Positions 36,023 to 45,694 of a stretch of 64,000 nucleotides of DNA are shown here, one piece after another. The stretch spans positions 62,001 to 126,000 of the forward strand of contig NZ_JAHBDK010000012.1 of NCBI RefSeq assembly GCF_019956415.1. The letters run 5' to 3'. The DNA is from Pseudomonas sp. GL-B-19 (GTDB taxonomy: Bacteria > Pseudomonadota > Gammaproteobacteria > Pseudomonadales > Pseudomonadaceae). Position 1 is the stretch's first letter. Each line of letters starts with the position of its first letter. The position numbers were made by a program, and so were the translations under genes. The notes under the pieces are model-generated. The model did no database searches. It was not told the DNA's origin and worked only from the letters and a program-made list of their open reading frames with translations.

Positions 36023-36840
36023 GGCGTTGCTTCCAAACATTGTTGGATCATCACGGCGAGGTCTTTTTGGTTGCTATTTAACTGTAAGTTTGCAGTGCTT
36101 AGGTCCGGACGAACGCACGACACGGAATAGTTTGTTTTAAAGAGATTCAACCAAACCTGACCCTTTAAATTTGGCGAAAGCTGTTGAACCTGTTTAGCCG
36201 AAAGATCCCGCAGTGATTGAGCTTCTGCGACGCTGTTACCTACTGCATGAATGACCAATTCGTTCACTTGTACACTGGAAATTTCTATTTTCGGTGTGTC
36301 GAAGCCCGAATGGAAACCAGTGAAGGCGCATACTCCCAAGGTCAAGACATAAGCGACTGACAGGGATTTTTTAATGTAAGTAGATTTTATGGTTTTTCCT
36401 GATGACTCCAGGACACCATCATTTTCGGTTAGCGGAAGCGCTTCAATGGCGGGTACAGCAGGTTGTGCGGCTTCATCGGAAGGCGTCAGAAAGTCTGTTT
36501 GTACATCGACAACATAGTGACGGTTGAAGCAATAGCCTCTTCGAGGAACCGTCATCAAAATCTCGTGATCTCGACTGTCATTCAAAATGTTTCTAAGTGA
36601 GAAAACGGCCTGATTCAAACTGCCAGAGGCGACGACGCGGTCATTCCAGGTGTAGTCGATGATTTCCTCACGGCTTTTAGTCTGACCGGGTTCCATAAGC
36701 AGCAGGTCCAGTAGACGCGATTCAGCTCTACCTATCGTGGTGTTTTGCACATCTCCATAGGGTGTCGTGATGGAAAGCAAGGCGGTGTCTGGGTCAAAAA
36801 CGGCCATGGAACCATTTTTCAACTTGAAGGCGTAACGCAT
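36019..36840 (-). CDS. ToxR/CadC-like membrane transcriptional regulator
   Basis: A 273-aa one-component regulator: a cytoplasmic OmpR-type winged helix (about residues 1-107, with ESRLLDLLLMEPGQTKSREE, SLNQAVFSLRNIL and the wing TVPRRGYCF), a linker, one membrane span (about 158-176) and a periplasmic sensor of about 95 residues with two Cys that may form a disulfide. It would read an envelope signal and bind DNA directly. The neighbouring outer-membrane barrels are natural candidate targets. Confidence 0.82.
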   Translation of the reverse strand: MRYAFKLKNGSMAVFDPDTALLSITTPYGDVQNTTIGRAESRLLDLLLMEPGQTKSREEIIDYTWNDRVVASGSLNQAVFSLRNILNDSRDHEILMTVPRRGYCFNRHYVVDVQTDFLTPSDEAAQPAVPAIEALPLTENDGVLESSGKTIKSTYIKKSLSVAYVLTLGVCAFTGFHSGFDTPKIEISSVQVNELVIHAVGNSVAEAQSLRDLSAKQVQQLSPNLKGQVWLNLFKTNYSVSCVRPDLSTANLQLNSNQKDLAVMIQQCLEATP

Positions 36841-37391
36841 GAGAATCCTTCGATCGGGTGGATCTGGCTGGCTATTAAGACAGTTTTGATAGGCCGGATT
36901 TGACGTAATACATATTTGTCAGGGGATGAACGGCTACGAGCGGGCATACGCGGAAGGTGCAGAGAGAGCCACTAGACAATGCTGGGACAGCCTATCAAAA
37001 ATCTCACTGGAATCAAGCAAGGGTAATCCACGAGGGTTCAATCGAGGTCCATGATGATGCTCGGTACGAATAATGTGCGCTATCCGAAAACTGCAAGGCA
37101 GGGGGTTGAGACTGAGTTCTATTTGACACACAAGCCTGCGGTTTGGCCGAACTGATTCCCATTTGCTGACAGGACATTTTTGCCCCTCAAGCAGATTGAA
37201 GCCATGTATTTGAGTGAGATACAGGCGAGGGTAGGGGATAAGGGAAGTGAAGTTCCTTCAGAGGCAGGGCGAACTTAAATTGTTGATCGCATAACTGGGT
37301 AATTACATCGGAACATCAATTAAGTTATCCGGAAAAATTGTCAGTTCGCAACGTTGATATCGGGGTATTCGAAGAAGAATAACCATCGGGA
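36841..37391. other. Intergenic region without supported gene
   Basis: A 551-base stretch of mixed composition. Frames on both strands are short and lack ribosome binding sites. It should contain the promoter of the ToxR-like pair near 36841. Confidence 0.5.
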
Positions 37392-37856
37392 TCAAGGCAA
37401 AACGTTGTAGCCACGCTGTTGCAGGCAACTGCTGTACACCGAGTTGTTGGCGGTGATGCTTTGCTCGGTCGCTCCACTGTTTTGTCTGCGCTCCTGGCGT
37501 TGTCTTGATCCCCCGACCACCGCGCCAGCTACCGCTGCGCTGTGTGCACGGTTCTGGCGATAGTCTTGCTTGATATCGTCGTCGATCTGGTCATAGACGT
37601 TGTCATGTTGGTTGCCCCGAACCTGCGCTGCAGTGGCTCCGGCGACGGCGGCGGTGGCAGCGCCTTTTACCCGACCACCGGATGGCACGGTGTTTTGTAT
37701 CGGGAATTGAGCATTGGCCTGTGATTGGCAGGTACTGGTGTCTTGCTGAATTGTCTGGGACGTTTGCCCTTTTAGTGGAACCACCGTCACCGCCAACGCG
37801 CCAGAACTGGCGAGCAACACTAATGACGATAAGGTAAAGGTCAGTATTTTCATCAA
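37392..37856 (-). CDS. Exported glycine-zipper-like protein
   Basis: A 154-aa protein with a signal peptide (cleavage near ALA-VT). The mature part has a conserved Cys (STCQSQANAQF), an Ala/Gly-rich helix (GAATAAVAGATAAQVRGN), a second one (SAAVAGAVVGGSRQRQERR) and a final SSCLQQRGYNVLP. The paired Gly/Ala zippers and terminal Cys-x-x-QRGY match the YMGG/glycine-zipper envelope proteins of Pseudomonas. Possibly envelope stress-related; role unknown. Confidence 0.7.
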   Translation of the reverse strand: MMKILTFTLSSLVLLASSGALAVTVVPLKGQTSQTIQQDTSTCQSQANAQFPIQNTVPSGGRVKGAATAAVAGATAAQVRGNQHDNVYDQIDDDIKQDYRQNRAHSAAVAGAVVGGSRQRQERRQNSGATEQSITANNSVYSSCLQQRGYNVLP

Positions 37857-37995
37857 GTCGGACTCTCGTTAGATATCGTTACGTGGCCTAACGGTTTGTT
37901 TAGGGAGACGCGGCTCAAACCCCATGCTCGCGATGCAATCCCATGACAATGGATGGCAGGCAATTCAACGTTTGCAATGGGGTATTACGCGGTTA

Positions 37996-38676
37996 TTACT
38001 GCTTGGAAAGCAGTGCCTGCATGTCGTTCGTCATCTCTTTGAGTGCGGCCTTGAAGTCATTGGCAGCTATTGGCTGGCTGGCATTATCCAATGTCTCGCC
38101 GAACACCTTGCGTACCACCTTGACGACGGGCAAACCGGTTTTTGCATCGATCAGGTCGGCTTCGATATACATTTCGGCTGTCTGATCGCGATGCCCGGTG
38201 GCTGCTTGTGTTGCCCCGACAATAGCAGAGATCGGTACGGCCTCATACCAATGCATGCCCTCGTTGGTGGCGCTGACCTCGGTGATCGCCGCATGCAAGA
38301 TCAATGTCCGAGAATCGGCGGGTGCTTGCTGTGCATCCGAGATGATTGTGTAGGTGGGGGCAAAGGCGTTCTTGACACTGTTGCTCGCCATGGTCTGCAC
38401 GTCTTGCAGGGTTTTCAGGTTGATGCGATCGCTCGGCTTCGGCGCTGGATACAGCTCTACCTGCTTGAACACGACAGTGGAATAAGCGCGAGGATCAAAC
38501 CCTGGCTTTACCCAGCGCAGCACCTTTTTTTCGCTCGGCGTAGTTTGCTCTTCCAGTCCCTGATAATTGGCCAGGAAGCCCGAATATTGCTCCTGCTCAG
38601 TGACCTTCGAGACACAGCCGACCTGAAACACGCTACTCAAAGCAATTCCCACTATCCATTTATTCGACATGCCCAT
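37996..38676 (-). CDS. DUF3313-type lipoprotein
   Basis: A 226-aa lipoprotein with signal MGMSNKWIVGIALSSVFQVG and lipobox ending in Cys 21. Typical family features follow: FLANYQGLEE, LRWVKPGFDPRAYSTVVFKQVELYPAP, and an Asp-rich TAEMYIEADLIDAKTG strand pair. Function not known; related proteins occur in the outer membrane of many gammaproteobacteria. The start is 38676 or 38670; the frame opening at 38829 adds non-signal sequence. Confidence 0.75.
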   Translation of the reverse strand: MGMSNKWIVGIALSSVFQVGCVSKVTEQEQYSGFLANYQGLEEQTTPSEKKVLRWVKPGFDPRAYSTVVFKQVELYPAPKPSDRINLKTLQDVQTMASNSVKNAFAPTYTIISDAQQAPADSRTLILHAAITEVSATNEGMHWYEAVPISAIVGATQAATGHRDQTAEMYIEADLIDAKTGLPVVKVVRKVFGETLDNASQPIAANDFKAALKEMTNDMQALLSKQ

Positions 38677-39208
38677 GTGTTCTGTTCTCAAGTGATGAAA
38701 GTTGTCATTCAGTTTCCGACCTGGTCCCAGGTGCTGACCTGAGCTACGCAAAGCGCGAGCTTGTACGTCGGTCAATGCGGGGCGCATCCTGCCCGGAGTG
38801 GCTGGATAATCCGAATCAATAACCCTCAAAAACTATTAAACTGAACCGCCAGAGTGTGTCCGTCCCGCAGCCCCCTATGGCAGGCGGCTATTTGCGCAGA
38901 ACGTATCGGTCTGATGAGCGAGCCCTGATCGCAAAGGCGGCAGGTCAGCGTTGCCGCATGATGTCCATTAATACCTGTTGACCAGCAATTCTCCTGTCGG
39001 GCGTTGCCGCGCGCATTGATGCAGAGGCTGAACCACCGTCGCCCGACCATCCGCCACTGGCATCCATATCTCGCAACACCGGGCCTCTGTCACGAAATGA
39101 AAAGCCATTGTCGTCTGATGAGAAGCGGCTCCAGAGGCAGCAACCTACAGTCCAATCAGCGCAATTCGACGCAGCAAGCCAACATTGCAGATTGGAGAAT
39201 AAGAAATC
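38677..39208. other. Intergenic region upstream of the catabolic operon
   Basis: No gene that I can support in 532 bases. A minus-strand frame at 38826-39050 has an unusual Cys/His/Arg-rich composition and is probably random. Divergent promoters for the DUF3313 gene and the operon starting at 39209 must lie here, but I cannot place them. Confidence 0.5.
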
Positions 39209-40189
39209 ATGGCCAAAGCCGTTCGCTTTTACGAAACCGGTGGTCCCGAAGTCCTTCGTTATGAAGACGTCGAAGTCGGCGATCCTGGTCCAGGCCAGGT
39301 TCGTCTTCGTCATGTAGCGGTTGGCCTGAACTATGCCGACACCTACTTTCGCAATGGCACCTACCCGATCCCTATGCCAAACGGCATGGGCGTTGAGGCT
39401 TCCGGTGTGGTCCAGGCTATCGGCGAAGGTGTGACCAACGTTCAAGTGGGTGATCGCGTCACCTACACCGGTTTCCTCAACACCTTGGGTGCCTACAGCA
39501 CCGAGCGTCTGATCGCGGCCGCGCCGTTGATCAAGTTGCCGGAAACCATCAGCTTCGAAACGGCCGCGGCCATGACCATGCGTGGTCTGACCTCGTCGTA
39601 CCTGATGCGCCGCATCTACGACTTCAAGGCCGGTGACACTATTTTGCTGCACGCCGCCGCTGGTGGTGTGGGCCTGATCGTTTCGCAGTGGGCCAAGCTG
39701 CTCGGCGTGAACGTTATCGGGACCGTGTCCACCGAGGCCAAGGGTGAAATTGCCCTGGCTCATGGTTGCACCCATGTCATCAATTACAGCCATGAAGACG
39801 TTGCTCAACGCGTTCGCGAGATGACGGACGGTGTGGGTGTCAACGTTGTGTTCGACAGCGTTGGCAAGAACACCTTCATGGGTTCCCTGGATTCGCTCAA
39901 GCGTCGCGGCTTGATGGTGTGCGTCGGCACGGCGTCCGGCCCGATCCCGGCCTTCGACCCGGTAATGCTGGCAATGAAAGGCTCGCTGTTCCTGACCCGT
40001 CCGGCCCTGGCCGACTACATCGCAGACCCGGCGGAAAAAGCCGACCTGGCTGGCGAGCTGTTCGACCACGTCGGCAGCGGTCGGATCAAGATCGAAATCA
40101 ATCAGCACTATGCCTTGCAAGACGCTGTCCAGGCCCATCGCGACCTAGAGTCACGCAAGACTACTGGCTCGTCGATTTTCGTCATTTAA
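39209..40189 (+). CDS. NADPH:quinone oxidoreductase family protein
   Basis: A 326-aa zinc-free MDR enzyme related to Qor. The N-terminal GroES-like fold holds RHVAVGLNYADTYFRNGTYP, and the Rossmann fold (about residues 125-260) has the AAAGGVG nucleotide motif in LLHAAAGGVGLIVSQWAK. It reduces quinones or other enones with NADPH. It heads a seven-gene block with gaps of 13-92 bases or overlaps, so it should act in the same pathway; the natural substrate is unknown. GAGAATAAGA lies before the ATG. Confidence 0.88.
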   Translation: MAKAVRFYETGGPEVLRYEDVEVGDPGPGQVRLRHVAVGLNYADTYFRNGTYPIPMPNGMGVEASGVVQAIGEGVTNVQVGDRVTYTGFLNTLGAYSTERLIAAAPLIKLPETISFETAAAMTMRGLTSSYLMRRIYDFKAGDTILLHAAAGGVGLIVSQWAKLLGVNVIGTVSTEAKGEIALAHGCTHVINYSHEDVAQRVREMTDGVGVNVVFDSVGKNTFMGSLDSLKRRGLMVCVGTASGPIPAFDPVMLAMKGSLFLTRPALADYIADPAEKADLAGELFDHVGSGRIKIEINQHYALQDAVQAHRDLESRKTTGSSIFVI

Positions 40190-40202
40190 GGAGCTACCAG
40201 CC

Positions 40203-41051
40203 ATGAAAGTCGAACAATTGACCTGCAACATTGGCGCCGAACTGATCGGCGTCAACCTCGCCGATGCGGTGCATGACGACGGTCTTTTTGCCGAGATTCG
40301 TGCCCAGTTGCTCAAGCATCGTGTGGTGTTCCTGCGAGATCAGGACATCAGCCGCGCCGAACACGTGGCCTTCGCCCGACGTTTCGGCGAGCTGGAGGAT
40401 CACCCGGTGGCCGGCAGTGACCCGGATCATCCGGGACTGGTGCGCATCTACAAGAATCCGGACCAACCAATGGACCGCTACGAGAACGCCTGGCACACCG
40501 ATGCCACTTGGCGCGAGGCCCCGCCGATGGGGTGTGTGCTGCGTTGCGTAGAGTGCCCGCCCGTGGGCGGCGACACCATGTGGACCAACATGGTGGAGGC
40601 GTATGCGCGCCTGCCGGAAGACGTAAAAGTGAAGATCGCCGACCTGCGTGCCCGTCACAGCATCGAAGCGAGCTTTGGCGCGGCCATGCCGATCGAGAAA
40701 CGTCTGGCGCTCAAGGCGATGTACCCGGATGCCGAGCACCCGGTGGTGCGTACTCACCCGGAGACTGGGGAAAAGGTGTTGTTCGTCAACGCCTTCACCA
40801 CCCACATCAGCAACTACCACACCCCTGATCGGGTGCGTTTCGGCCAGGACGCAAACCCTGGTGCGGGCGAGTTGCTGCGCTACCTGATCAGCCAGGCGTA
40901 CATCCCTGAGTATCAGGTGCGCTGGCGCTGGAAACCCAACAGCATCGCGATCTGGGACAACCGCAGTACCCAGCATTACGCGGTCATGGATTACCCGCCG
41001 TGCCATCGCAAGATGGAACGCGCCGGGATTATCGGTGACAAGACGTTCTGA
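40203..41051 (+). CDS. TauD/TfdA-family Fe(II)/2-oxoglutarate dioxygenase
   Basis: A 282-aa oxygenase with the iron ligands of the family: His 98 and Asp 100 in AWHTDATW and His 258 in STQHYAV, plus Arg 269/273 (HRKMER) for 2-oxoglutarate. Such enzymes hydroxylate taurine, sulfonates, sulfates or ether herbicides and so release the side group. AAGGAGC precedes the ATG by 9 bases. Substrate is unknown, although the YeiH-type exporter in the same operon is compatible with a sulfur compound. Confidence 0.9.
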   Translation: MKVEQLTCNIGAELIGVNLADAVHDDGLFAEIRAQLLKHRVVFLRDQDISRAEHVAFARRFGELEDHPVAGSDPDHPGLVRIYKNPDQPMDRYENAWHTDATWREAPPMGCVLRCVECPPVGGDTMWTNMVEAYARLPEDVKVKIADLRARHSIEASFGAAMPIEKRLALKAMYPDAEHPVVRTHPETGEKVLFVNAFTTHISNYHTPDRVRFGQDANPGAGELLRYLISQAYIPEYQVRWRWKPNSIAIWDNRSTQHYAVMDYPPCHRKMERAGIIGDKTF

Positions 41052-41134
41052 TCAACGCCCTCTGTATTAGCACTCGTAGAGTCGCCTGCCAGGCATGACC
41101 GGCAGGCGGACAACCATAAAAACTGGAGTAACTC

Positions 41135-42187
41135 ATGCAATTCTTCGACGATTCCCTGCACCCGGAAAACATGGACAAAGTGGTCATCACCGTGGCCCCG
41201 TACGGCCCCGAGTGGATGCCGGAAGACTTCCCGGAAGACATCCCGCTGACGATGGATGAACAAGTTCAGAAAGCGGTCGAGTGCTACGAAGCCGGTGCCA
41301 CGGTTCTGCACCTGCATGTGCGTGAGCTGGACGGCAAGGGCTCCAAGCGTCTGTCCAAGTTCAACGAATTGATTGCCGGCGTACGTGAAGCAGTGCCGGA
41401 CATGATTATCCAGGTTGGCGGTTCGATTTCGTTCGCACCTGAAAGCGATGGCGAAGCCGCCCTGTGGTTGTCCGACGATACCCGCCACATGTTGGCCGAG
41501 CTGACGCCAAAACCGGATCAGGTCACGGTGGCGATCAACACCGTCCAGATGAACATCATGGAGCTGCTGTATCCGGAATACCTGGAAGGCACTTCCCTGG
41601 CCAACCCGGCCTATCAGGCTGCCTACAGCGAAATGACCGTGCCAGCCGGCCCGGCCTGGGTTGCCGAGCACCTCAAGCGTCTGATGGCCAACGGCATTCA
41701 GCCGCACTTCCAACTGACTGGCATGCATTCCTTGGAAACCCTCGAGCGTCTGGTGCGCAGGGGCGTCTACAAAGGCCCGTTGAACCTGACCTGGATCGGC
41801 ATTGGTGGCGGTTTCGACGGCCCGAATCCGTTCAACTTCTTCAACTTCCTCCATCGCGCGCCGGACGGTTCCACTGTGACCTCCGAATCGCTGCTCAAAA
41901 ACGTAATGCCGTTCAACACCATGTCGATGGCCATGGGCATGCACCCACGTGTGGGCAATGAAGACACCATCATTGACCACAAGGGCGACCGTTTCGGCTC
42001 GGTTGCGCAGATCAAACAGACCGTGCGCATCGCTCACGAACTGGGTCGCGAAATCGCCACCGGCAAAGAAGCCCGCGAGATCTATCGCATCGGCGTGCAG
42101 TACGAAACTATCGAAGAAACTCTGCTGGCCAACGGCATGGCCCCCAACCGCAAGGCTGGGCAGAAAGGTGTGCCGCAACGCGGCTGA
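41135..42187 (+). CDS. BKACE family beta-keto acid cleavage enzyme
   Basis: A 350-aa DUF849 protein. BKACE enzymes condense a beta-keto acid with acetyl-CoA to give acetoacetate and a new CoA ester. The zinc-binding His-x-His is in VLHLHVRE near residue 55, with later conserved segments QVGGSISFAPES, QLTGMHSLETLERL and GFDGPNPFNFFNFL-type motifs. It is longer than the usual 275-310 aa, with an extended N part and loop. It points to a beta-keto acid intermediate in the pathway of this operon. Confidence 0.9.
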   Translation: MQFFDDSLHPENMDKVVITVAPYGPEWMPEDFPEDIPLTMDEQVQKAVECYEAGATVLHLHVRELDGKGSKRLSKFNELIAGVREAVPDMIIQVGGSISFAPESDGEAALWLSDDTRHMLAELTPKPDQVTVAINTVQMNIMELLYPEYLEGTSLANPAYQAAYSEMTVPAGPAWVAEHLKRLMANGIQPHFQLTGMHSLETLERLVRRGVYKGPLNLTWIGIGGGFDGPNPFNFFNFLHRAPDGSTVTSESLLKNVMPFNTMSMAMGMHPRVGNEDTIIDHKGDRFGSVAQIKQTVRIAHELGREIATGKEAREIYRIGVQYETIEETLLANGMAPNRKAGQKGVPQRG

Positions 42188-42279
42188 CCGGCAGCGAGGG
42201 CGGGAGGTCGGTGACCTCTCGCTCGCTGTTTTGCAATTCGCTCGATAACAAAAATAAAACGAAGTTTCGAGGAGGCTGC

Positions 42280-43611
42280 ATGGCCTTTCACCCAATCGCC
42301 GCCGGCGATGACGACACCAGTGGTGTCGGTATTGCGCGCAAATATGCCTGGATCGTCTTCGCACTGACGTTCGGCTTGTTGATTTCCGATTACATGTCCC
42401 GCCAAGTGCTGAACGCCGTATTTCCGATGCTCAAGGGCGAGTGGGCCCTGACTGACGGCCAACTCGGCCTGCTCAGCGGCATTGTGGCCTTGATGGTCGG
42501 CTTGCTGACCTTTCCATTGTCATTAATGGCTGACCGCTTCGGCCGGGTTAAAAGTCTGGCGCTGATGGCGCTGTTGTGGAGTATCGCCACGCTGGGCTGC
42601 GCATTGGCGCAGGACTACCAGCAAATGTTTATCGCCCGCTTCATGGTGGGTGTCGGTGAGGCTGCCTATGGCAGCGTCGGTATTGCTGTAGTGATTTCGG
42701 TGTTTCCGAAACACATGCGAGCAACGCTGGCCAGTGCCTTCATGGCGGGCGGTATGTTCGGCTCGGTGTTGGGCATGGCCTTGGGCGGCGCTATTGCGGC
42801 CAAGCTGGGCTGGCGCTGGTCGTTTGCCGGTATGGCTCTGTTTGGTCTGATGTTGGCGGTGCTGTACCCGATCATCGTCAAGGAGGCGCGTATTGCACCT
42901 CAGCGTGCGGCACAAGCCGGCAAAAAAGTCAGCGCGGTGGTCAAGCGCCCATTGCGCACGTTGTGCTCCAGCCCTTCGGTGATTGCGGCTTACATCGGCA
43001 GTGGCTTGCAGCTGTTCGTCGGCGGCACCGTGATTGTGTGGATGCCCAGCTACCTCAACCGTTACTACGACATGCCGACCGACAAGGCTGGCGGTATGGC
43101 GGCGATTATTGTCCTGTGCAGCGGTGCCGGGATGATCCTGTGCGGCATGCTCAGTGATCGGATGTGCCGCCAGTCGGCAGAGCGCAAGGTCGCTCTGGCC
43201 ATCGCCTATTGCCTGGGCAGCTGCCTGCTGTTGTCAGCGGCATTCGCCTTGCCGCCGGGACCTGCGCAATTGTTGTTGATTTGCCTGGGCATGTTGATTG
43301 CCGCCGGCACCACCGGGCCCGCCGGGGCGATGGTTGCCAACCTGACTCATTACTCGGTGCACGGTACGGCGTTTGCCACGCTGACCCTGGCCAACAACTT
43401 GCTCGGCCTGGCGCCGGGGCCGTTCATTACCGGCAAGGTATCCGACATGATCGGCTTGCAGGCGGCCTTCCAGTTAGTGCCGCTGGTGAGCATCGCGGCA
43501 GCAGCCGTGTTCTTTTATGCCAAATGCCATTACCAGAAGGATATTGCCCGGCTGGCGGGTGAGCATGTCAACGATTCGGTAAGTGAAACTGCGGTAGAGG
43601 TGAAGGTGTGA
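42280..43611 (+). CDS. MFS transporter
   Basis: A 443-aa, 12-span major facilitator protein. The MFS loop 2-3 motif appears as MADRFGRVKSLALMALLWS near residue 95, and a second one as GMLSDRMCRQSAERKVALAI near 290. Likely imports the organic acid processed by this operon. I use the ATG at 42280, which follows GAGGAGG; the frame opens at 42211. The stop overlaps the next gene's GTG as GTGA. Confidence 0.88.
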   Translation: MAFHPIAAGDDDTSGVGIARKYAWIVFALTFGLLISDYMSRQVLNAVFPMLKGEWALTDGQLGLLSGIVALMVGLLTFPLSLMADRFGRVKSLALMALLWSIATLGCALAQDYQQMFIARFMVGVGEAAYGSVGIAVVISVFPKHMRATLASAFMAGGMFGSVLGMALGGAIAAKLGWRWSFAGMALFGLMLAVLYPIIVKEARIAPQRAAQAGKKVSAVVKRPLRTLCSSPSVIAAYIGSGLQLFVGGTVIVWMPSYLNRYYDMPTDKAGGMAAIIVLCSGAGMILCGMLSDRMCRQSAERKVALAIAYCLGSCLLLSAAFALPPGPAQLLLICLGMLIAAGTTGPAGAMVANLTHYSVHGTAFATLTLANNLLGLAPGPFITGKVSDMIGLQAAFQLVPLVSIAAAAVFFYAKCHYQKDIARLAGEHVNDSVSETAVEVKV

Positions 43612-44270
43612 GTGGTCGTTTACGTATTGATGTGTTTTTCGATTTTATCTGCCCTTGGTGCTTGATCGGAAAACGCCAACTGGAGCGCGCTCTAGAGTCG
43701 CTGCACTCGCTGCAACCGGAAGTTCTGGTGACCACGGTGTGGCATGGGGTGCAGTTACTGCCTCATATACCGGTACAAGGTGAACCGTTCGCCGAGTTCT
43801 ATCTCAATCGTCTGGGCAGTGCCGAAGCGGTGGCGATGCGTCAGGCCCAAGTGCGGCAGGCCGCGCAGGCGGTAGGGGTGCCCATCGATTTGAGCCGCAT
43901 CGCCACGATGCCTAATACGGCTGACGCCCATCGTTTGCTGGCGCACGCCAACACACGGGGGAGCGCAGCTCAGCGCGACTTGTTGCTTGAGCGCTTGTTC
44001 GCCGCGTACTTCCAGAACGGCGAGGACCTGGGTTGCCGCGAGACGTTGATCACCATCGCCCAATCGTGCGGTTACGACGCTGACGCGGTGAAGGACTACC
44101 TGCAAGACGAATCCGGTCCCTTTGTCGGTAACGAGATTGGGGCCTCCAGCGGTGTGCCGAGTTTTCAGTTCGATAGCCAAATAACGATGACCGGCGCGCA
44201 GCCTGCCGAGGTGCTGCTTGGCGCCATGTACGAAGCCTTGGAGCGCCAGCGCATGCGGTCCCCGTCATGA
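43608..44270 (+). CDS. DsbA-family oxidoreductase (FrnE-like)
   Basis: A 220-aa cytoplasmic thioredoxin-fold protein with the active site CPWC (Cys 15, Cys 18) in FFDFICPWCLIGKRQLERAL and a helical insertion, like FrnE and 2-hydroxychromene-2-carboxylate isomerases. No signal peptide. Starts at a GTG overlapping the MFS stop and ends by overlapping the Rieske gene (ATGA). Possible roles are glutathione-dependent isomerisation or thiol exchange on a pathway intermediate. Confidence 0.85.
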   Translation: MSGRLRIDVFFDFICPWCLIGKRQLERALESLHSLQPEVLVTTVWHGVQLLPHIPVQGEPFAEFYLNRLGSAEAVAMRQAQVRQAAQAVGVPIDLSRIATMPNTADAHRLLAHANTRGSAAQRDLLLERLFAAYFQNGEDLGCRETLITIAQSCGYDADAVKDYLQDESGPFVGNEIGASSGVPSFQFDSQITMTGAQPAEVLLGAMYEALERQRMRSPS

Positions 44271-44593
44271 CGCGTCGTGTCCCCGTACCTGCCGGAAAAT
44301 TTCCACAGGCGGGCGGTCGTGCGCTGTTTGAGTTCGAGAACAAAAGCCTGGCGTTGTTCAACGTCGAGGGCGAGCTGTTTGCCATCGATGACAGTTGCCC
44401 GCATCAGGGCGCTTCGCTGTGTGGCGGGCGTCTGGACGGCAGGGTTATTCAATGTTGCGCCCATGGCCTGCGCTTCGATCTGCGCAGCGGTTACCTGCTC
44501 AATTCCACCCAGCTCAAGGTCCCAAACTACCCGGTCGAAGTTGTCGACGACCAGGCCTTTATCGTTTTAGTTTCTGAGGAGTCCGCGCCATGA
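44267..44593 (+). CDS. Rieske [2Fe-2S] ferredoxin
   Basis: A 108-aa single-domain Rieske protein with both cluster ligand pairs: Cys 44-x-His 46 (SCPHQGASL) and Cys 63-x2-His 66 (QCCAHGLRFD). It resembles ferredoxins of dioxygenase and nitrite reductase (NirD) systems and probably donates electrons to an oxygenase. No ring-hydroxylating oxygenase alpha subunit is encoded in the operon, so its partner is unknown. It overlaps both neighbouring genes by 4 bases. Confidence 0.9.
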   Translation: MTRRVPVPAGKFPQAGGRALFEFENKSLALFNVEGELFAIDDSCPHQGASLCGGRLDGRVIQCCAHGLRFDLRSGYLLNSTQLKVPNYPVEVVDDQAFIVLVSEESAP

Positions 44594-45600
44594 GCGCCAT
44601 CGCTCTTACCCGTATCCATAGCCGAACACGCGAACTGGCACCGGGTTTTATCGTTAGTCTGATCGTGGCAGCCGCCGCTACTTTTTTGTCCGAGCACTAC
44701 GGTGCGCCGGTGATGCTGTTTGCCTTGCTGTTGGGCATGGCACTGAATTTCCTGGCCGGTGAGGGCGTCTGCAAGGCCGGCATCGAGTTTACGGCGCGCA
44801 CCGTATTGCGCATCGGCGTGGCCTTGTTGGGTATGCGCATTACCCTTGAGCAGATTGCCGGGCTGGGCTGGAAGCCTGTAGCACTGGTGGTGACGCTGGT
44901 GGTGGTGACCATTGGCGTTTCGGTGATCGCGGCCAAGCTGCTGGGTTTCCAGCGTTTGTTCGGCATGCTCACCGGTGGCGCAACGGCGATCTGTGGCGCT
45001 TCGGCGGCGTTGGCGCTGGCGGCGGCATTGCCCAATCATCCGCAGAAAGAACGCGCCACACTGTTTACCGTCATTGGCGTGTCCGCCCTGTCGACCATGG
45101 CAATGATCGTTTATCCAATGATTGCCAACTGGTTTTCATTGTCACCGCAAATGGCGGGAATATTCCTCGGCGCCACCATCCACGATGTGGCCCAAGTGGT
45201 TGGTGCCGGTTACAGCATGTCGACCGAAACGGGTGACACGGCGACGGTGGTCAAGCTGATGCGGGTCGCGATGCTCCTGCCGGTGATCGTCTGTGCGGCC
45301 ATGGTGACGCGCATGCAGGGCGCCGACACCGGAGGCAAACGACCACCATTGCTGCCGTGGTTCGCCGTCGGTTTTCTGCTGCTGGCTTGCATCAACAGCA
45401 CGGGATGGATAGCGCCCGCCGTGCAAGGCACGGTCAATGACCTGTCGCGCTGGTGCCTGGTGGTGTCCATCAGTGCCCTGGGCATGAAGACTCAGCTCAA
45501 GGAGCTGGCCTCCGTCGGCATCAAGCCCATCCTCCTGATGGTGGGGGAGACGGTGTTCCTCGTCGTCCTGGTGCTGCTGTTGCTGCGCTGGGGGTTCTGA
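44590..45600 (+). CDS. YeiH-family putative sulfate exporter
   Basis: A 336-aa membrane protein with about ten spans. The family motifs are present: LRIGVALLGMRITLEQI near residue 75, GGATAICGASAALALAAALP near 135, GIFLGATIHDVAQVVGAGY near 195, and SISALGMKTQLKELASVG near the end. Homologues occur with sulfonate- or taurine-degrading genes and are proposed to export sulfite/sulfate. It is the last gene of the operon and is followed by a strong terminator. Confidence 0.85.
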   Translation: MSAIALTRIHSRTRELAPGFIVSLIVAAAATFLSEHYGAPVMLFALLLGMALNFLAGEGVCKAGIEFTARTVLRIGVALLGMRITLEQIAGLGWKPVALVVTLVVVTIGVSVIAAKLLGFQRLFGMLTGGATAICGASAALALAAALPNHPQKERATLFTVIGVSALSTMAMIVYPMIANWFSLSPQMAGIFLGATIHDVAQVVGAGYSMSTETGDTATVVKLMRVAMLLPVIVCAAMVTRMQGADTGGKRPPLLPWFAVGFLLLACINSTGWIAPAVQGTVNDLSRWCLVVSISALGMKTQLKELASVGIKPILLMVGETVFLVVLVLLLLRWGF

Positions 45601-45694
45601 GCCCGACCTGAATCCGTTTTACGTAGTGCCGCCTTGCGTTTGACTCCTCAGCGCTTTGCGGCACTCGGTCGGTGTCACAAGCATCGGCTTTTTG

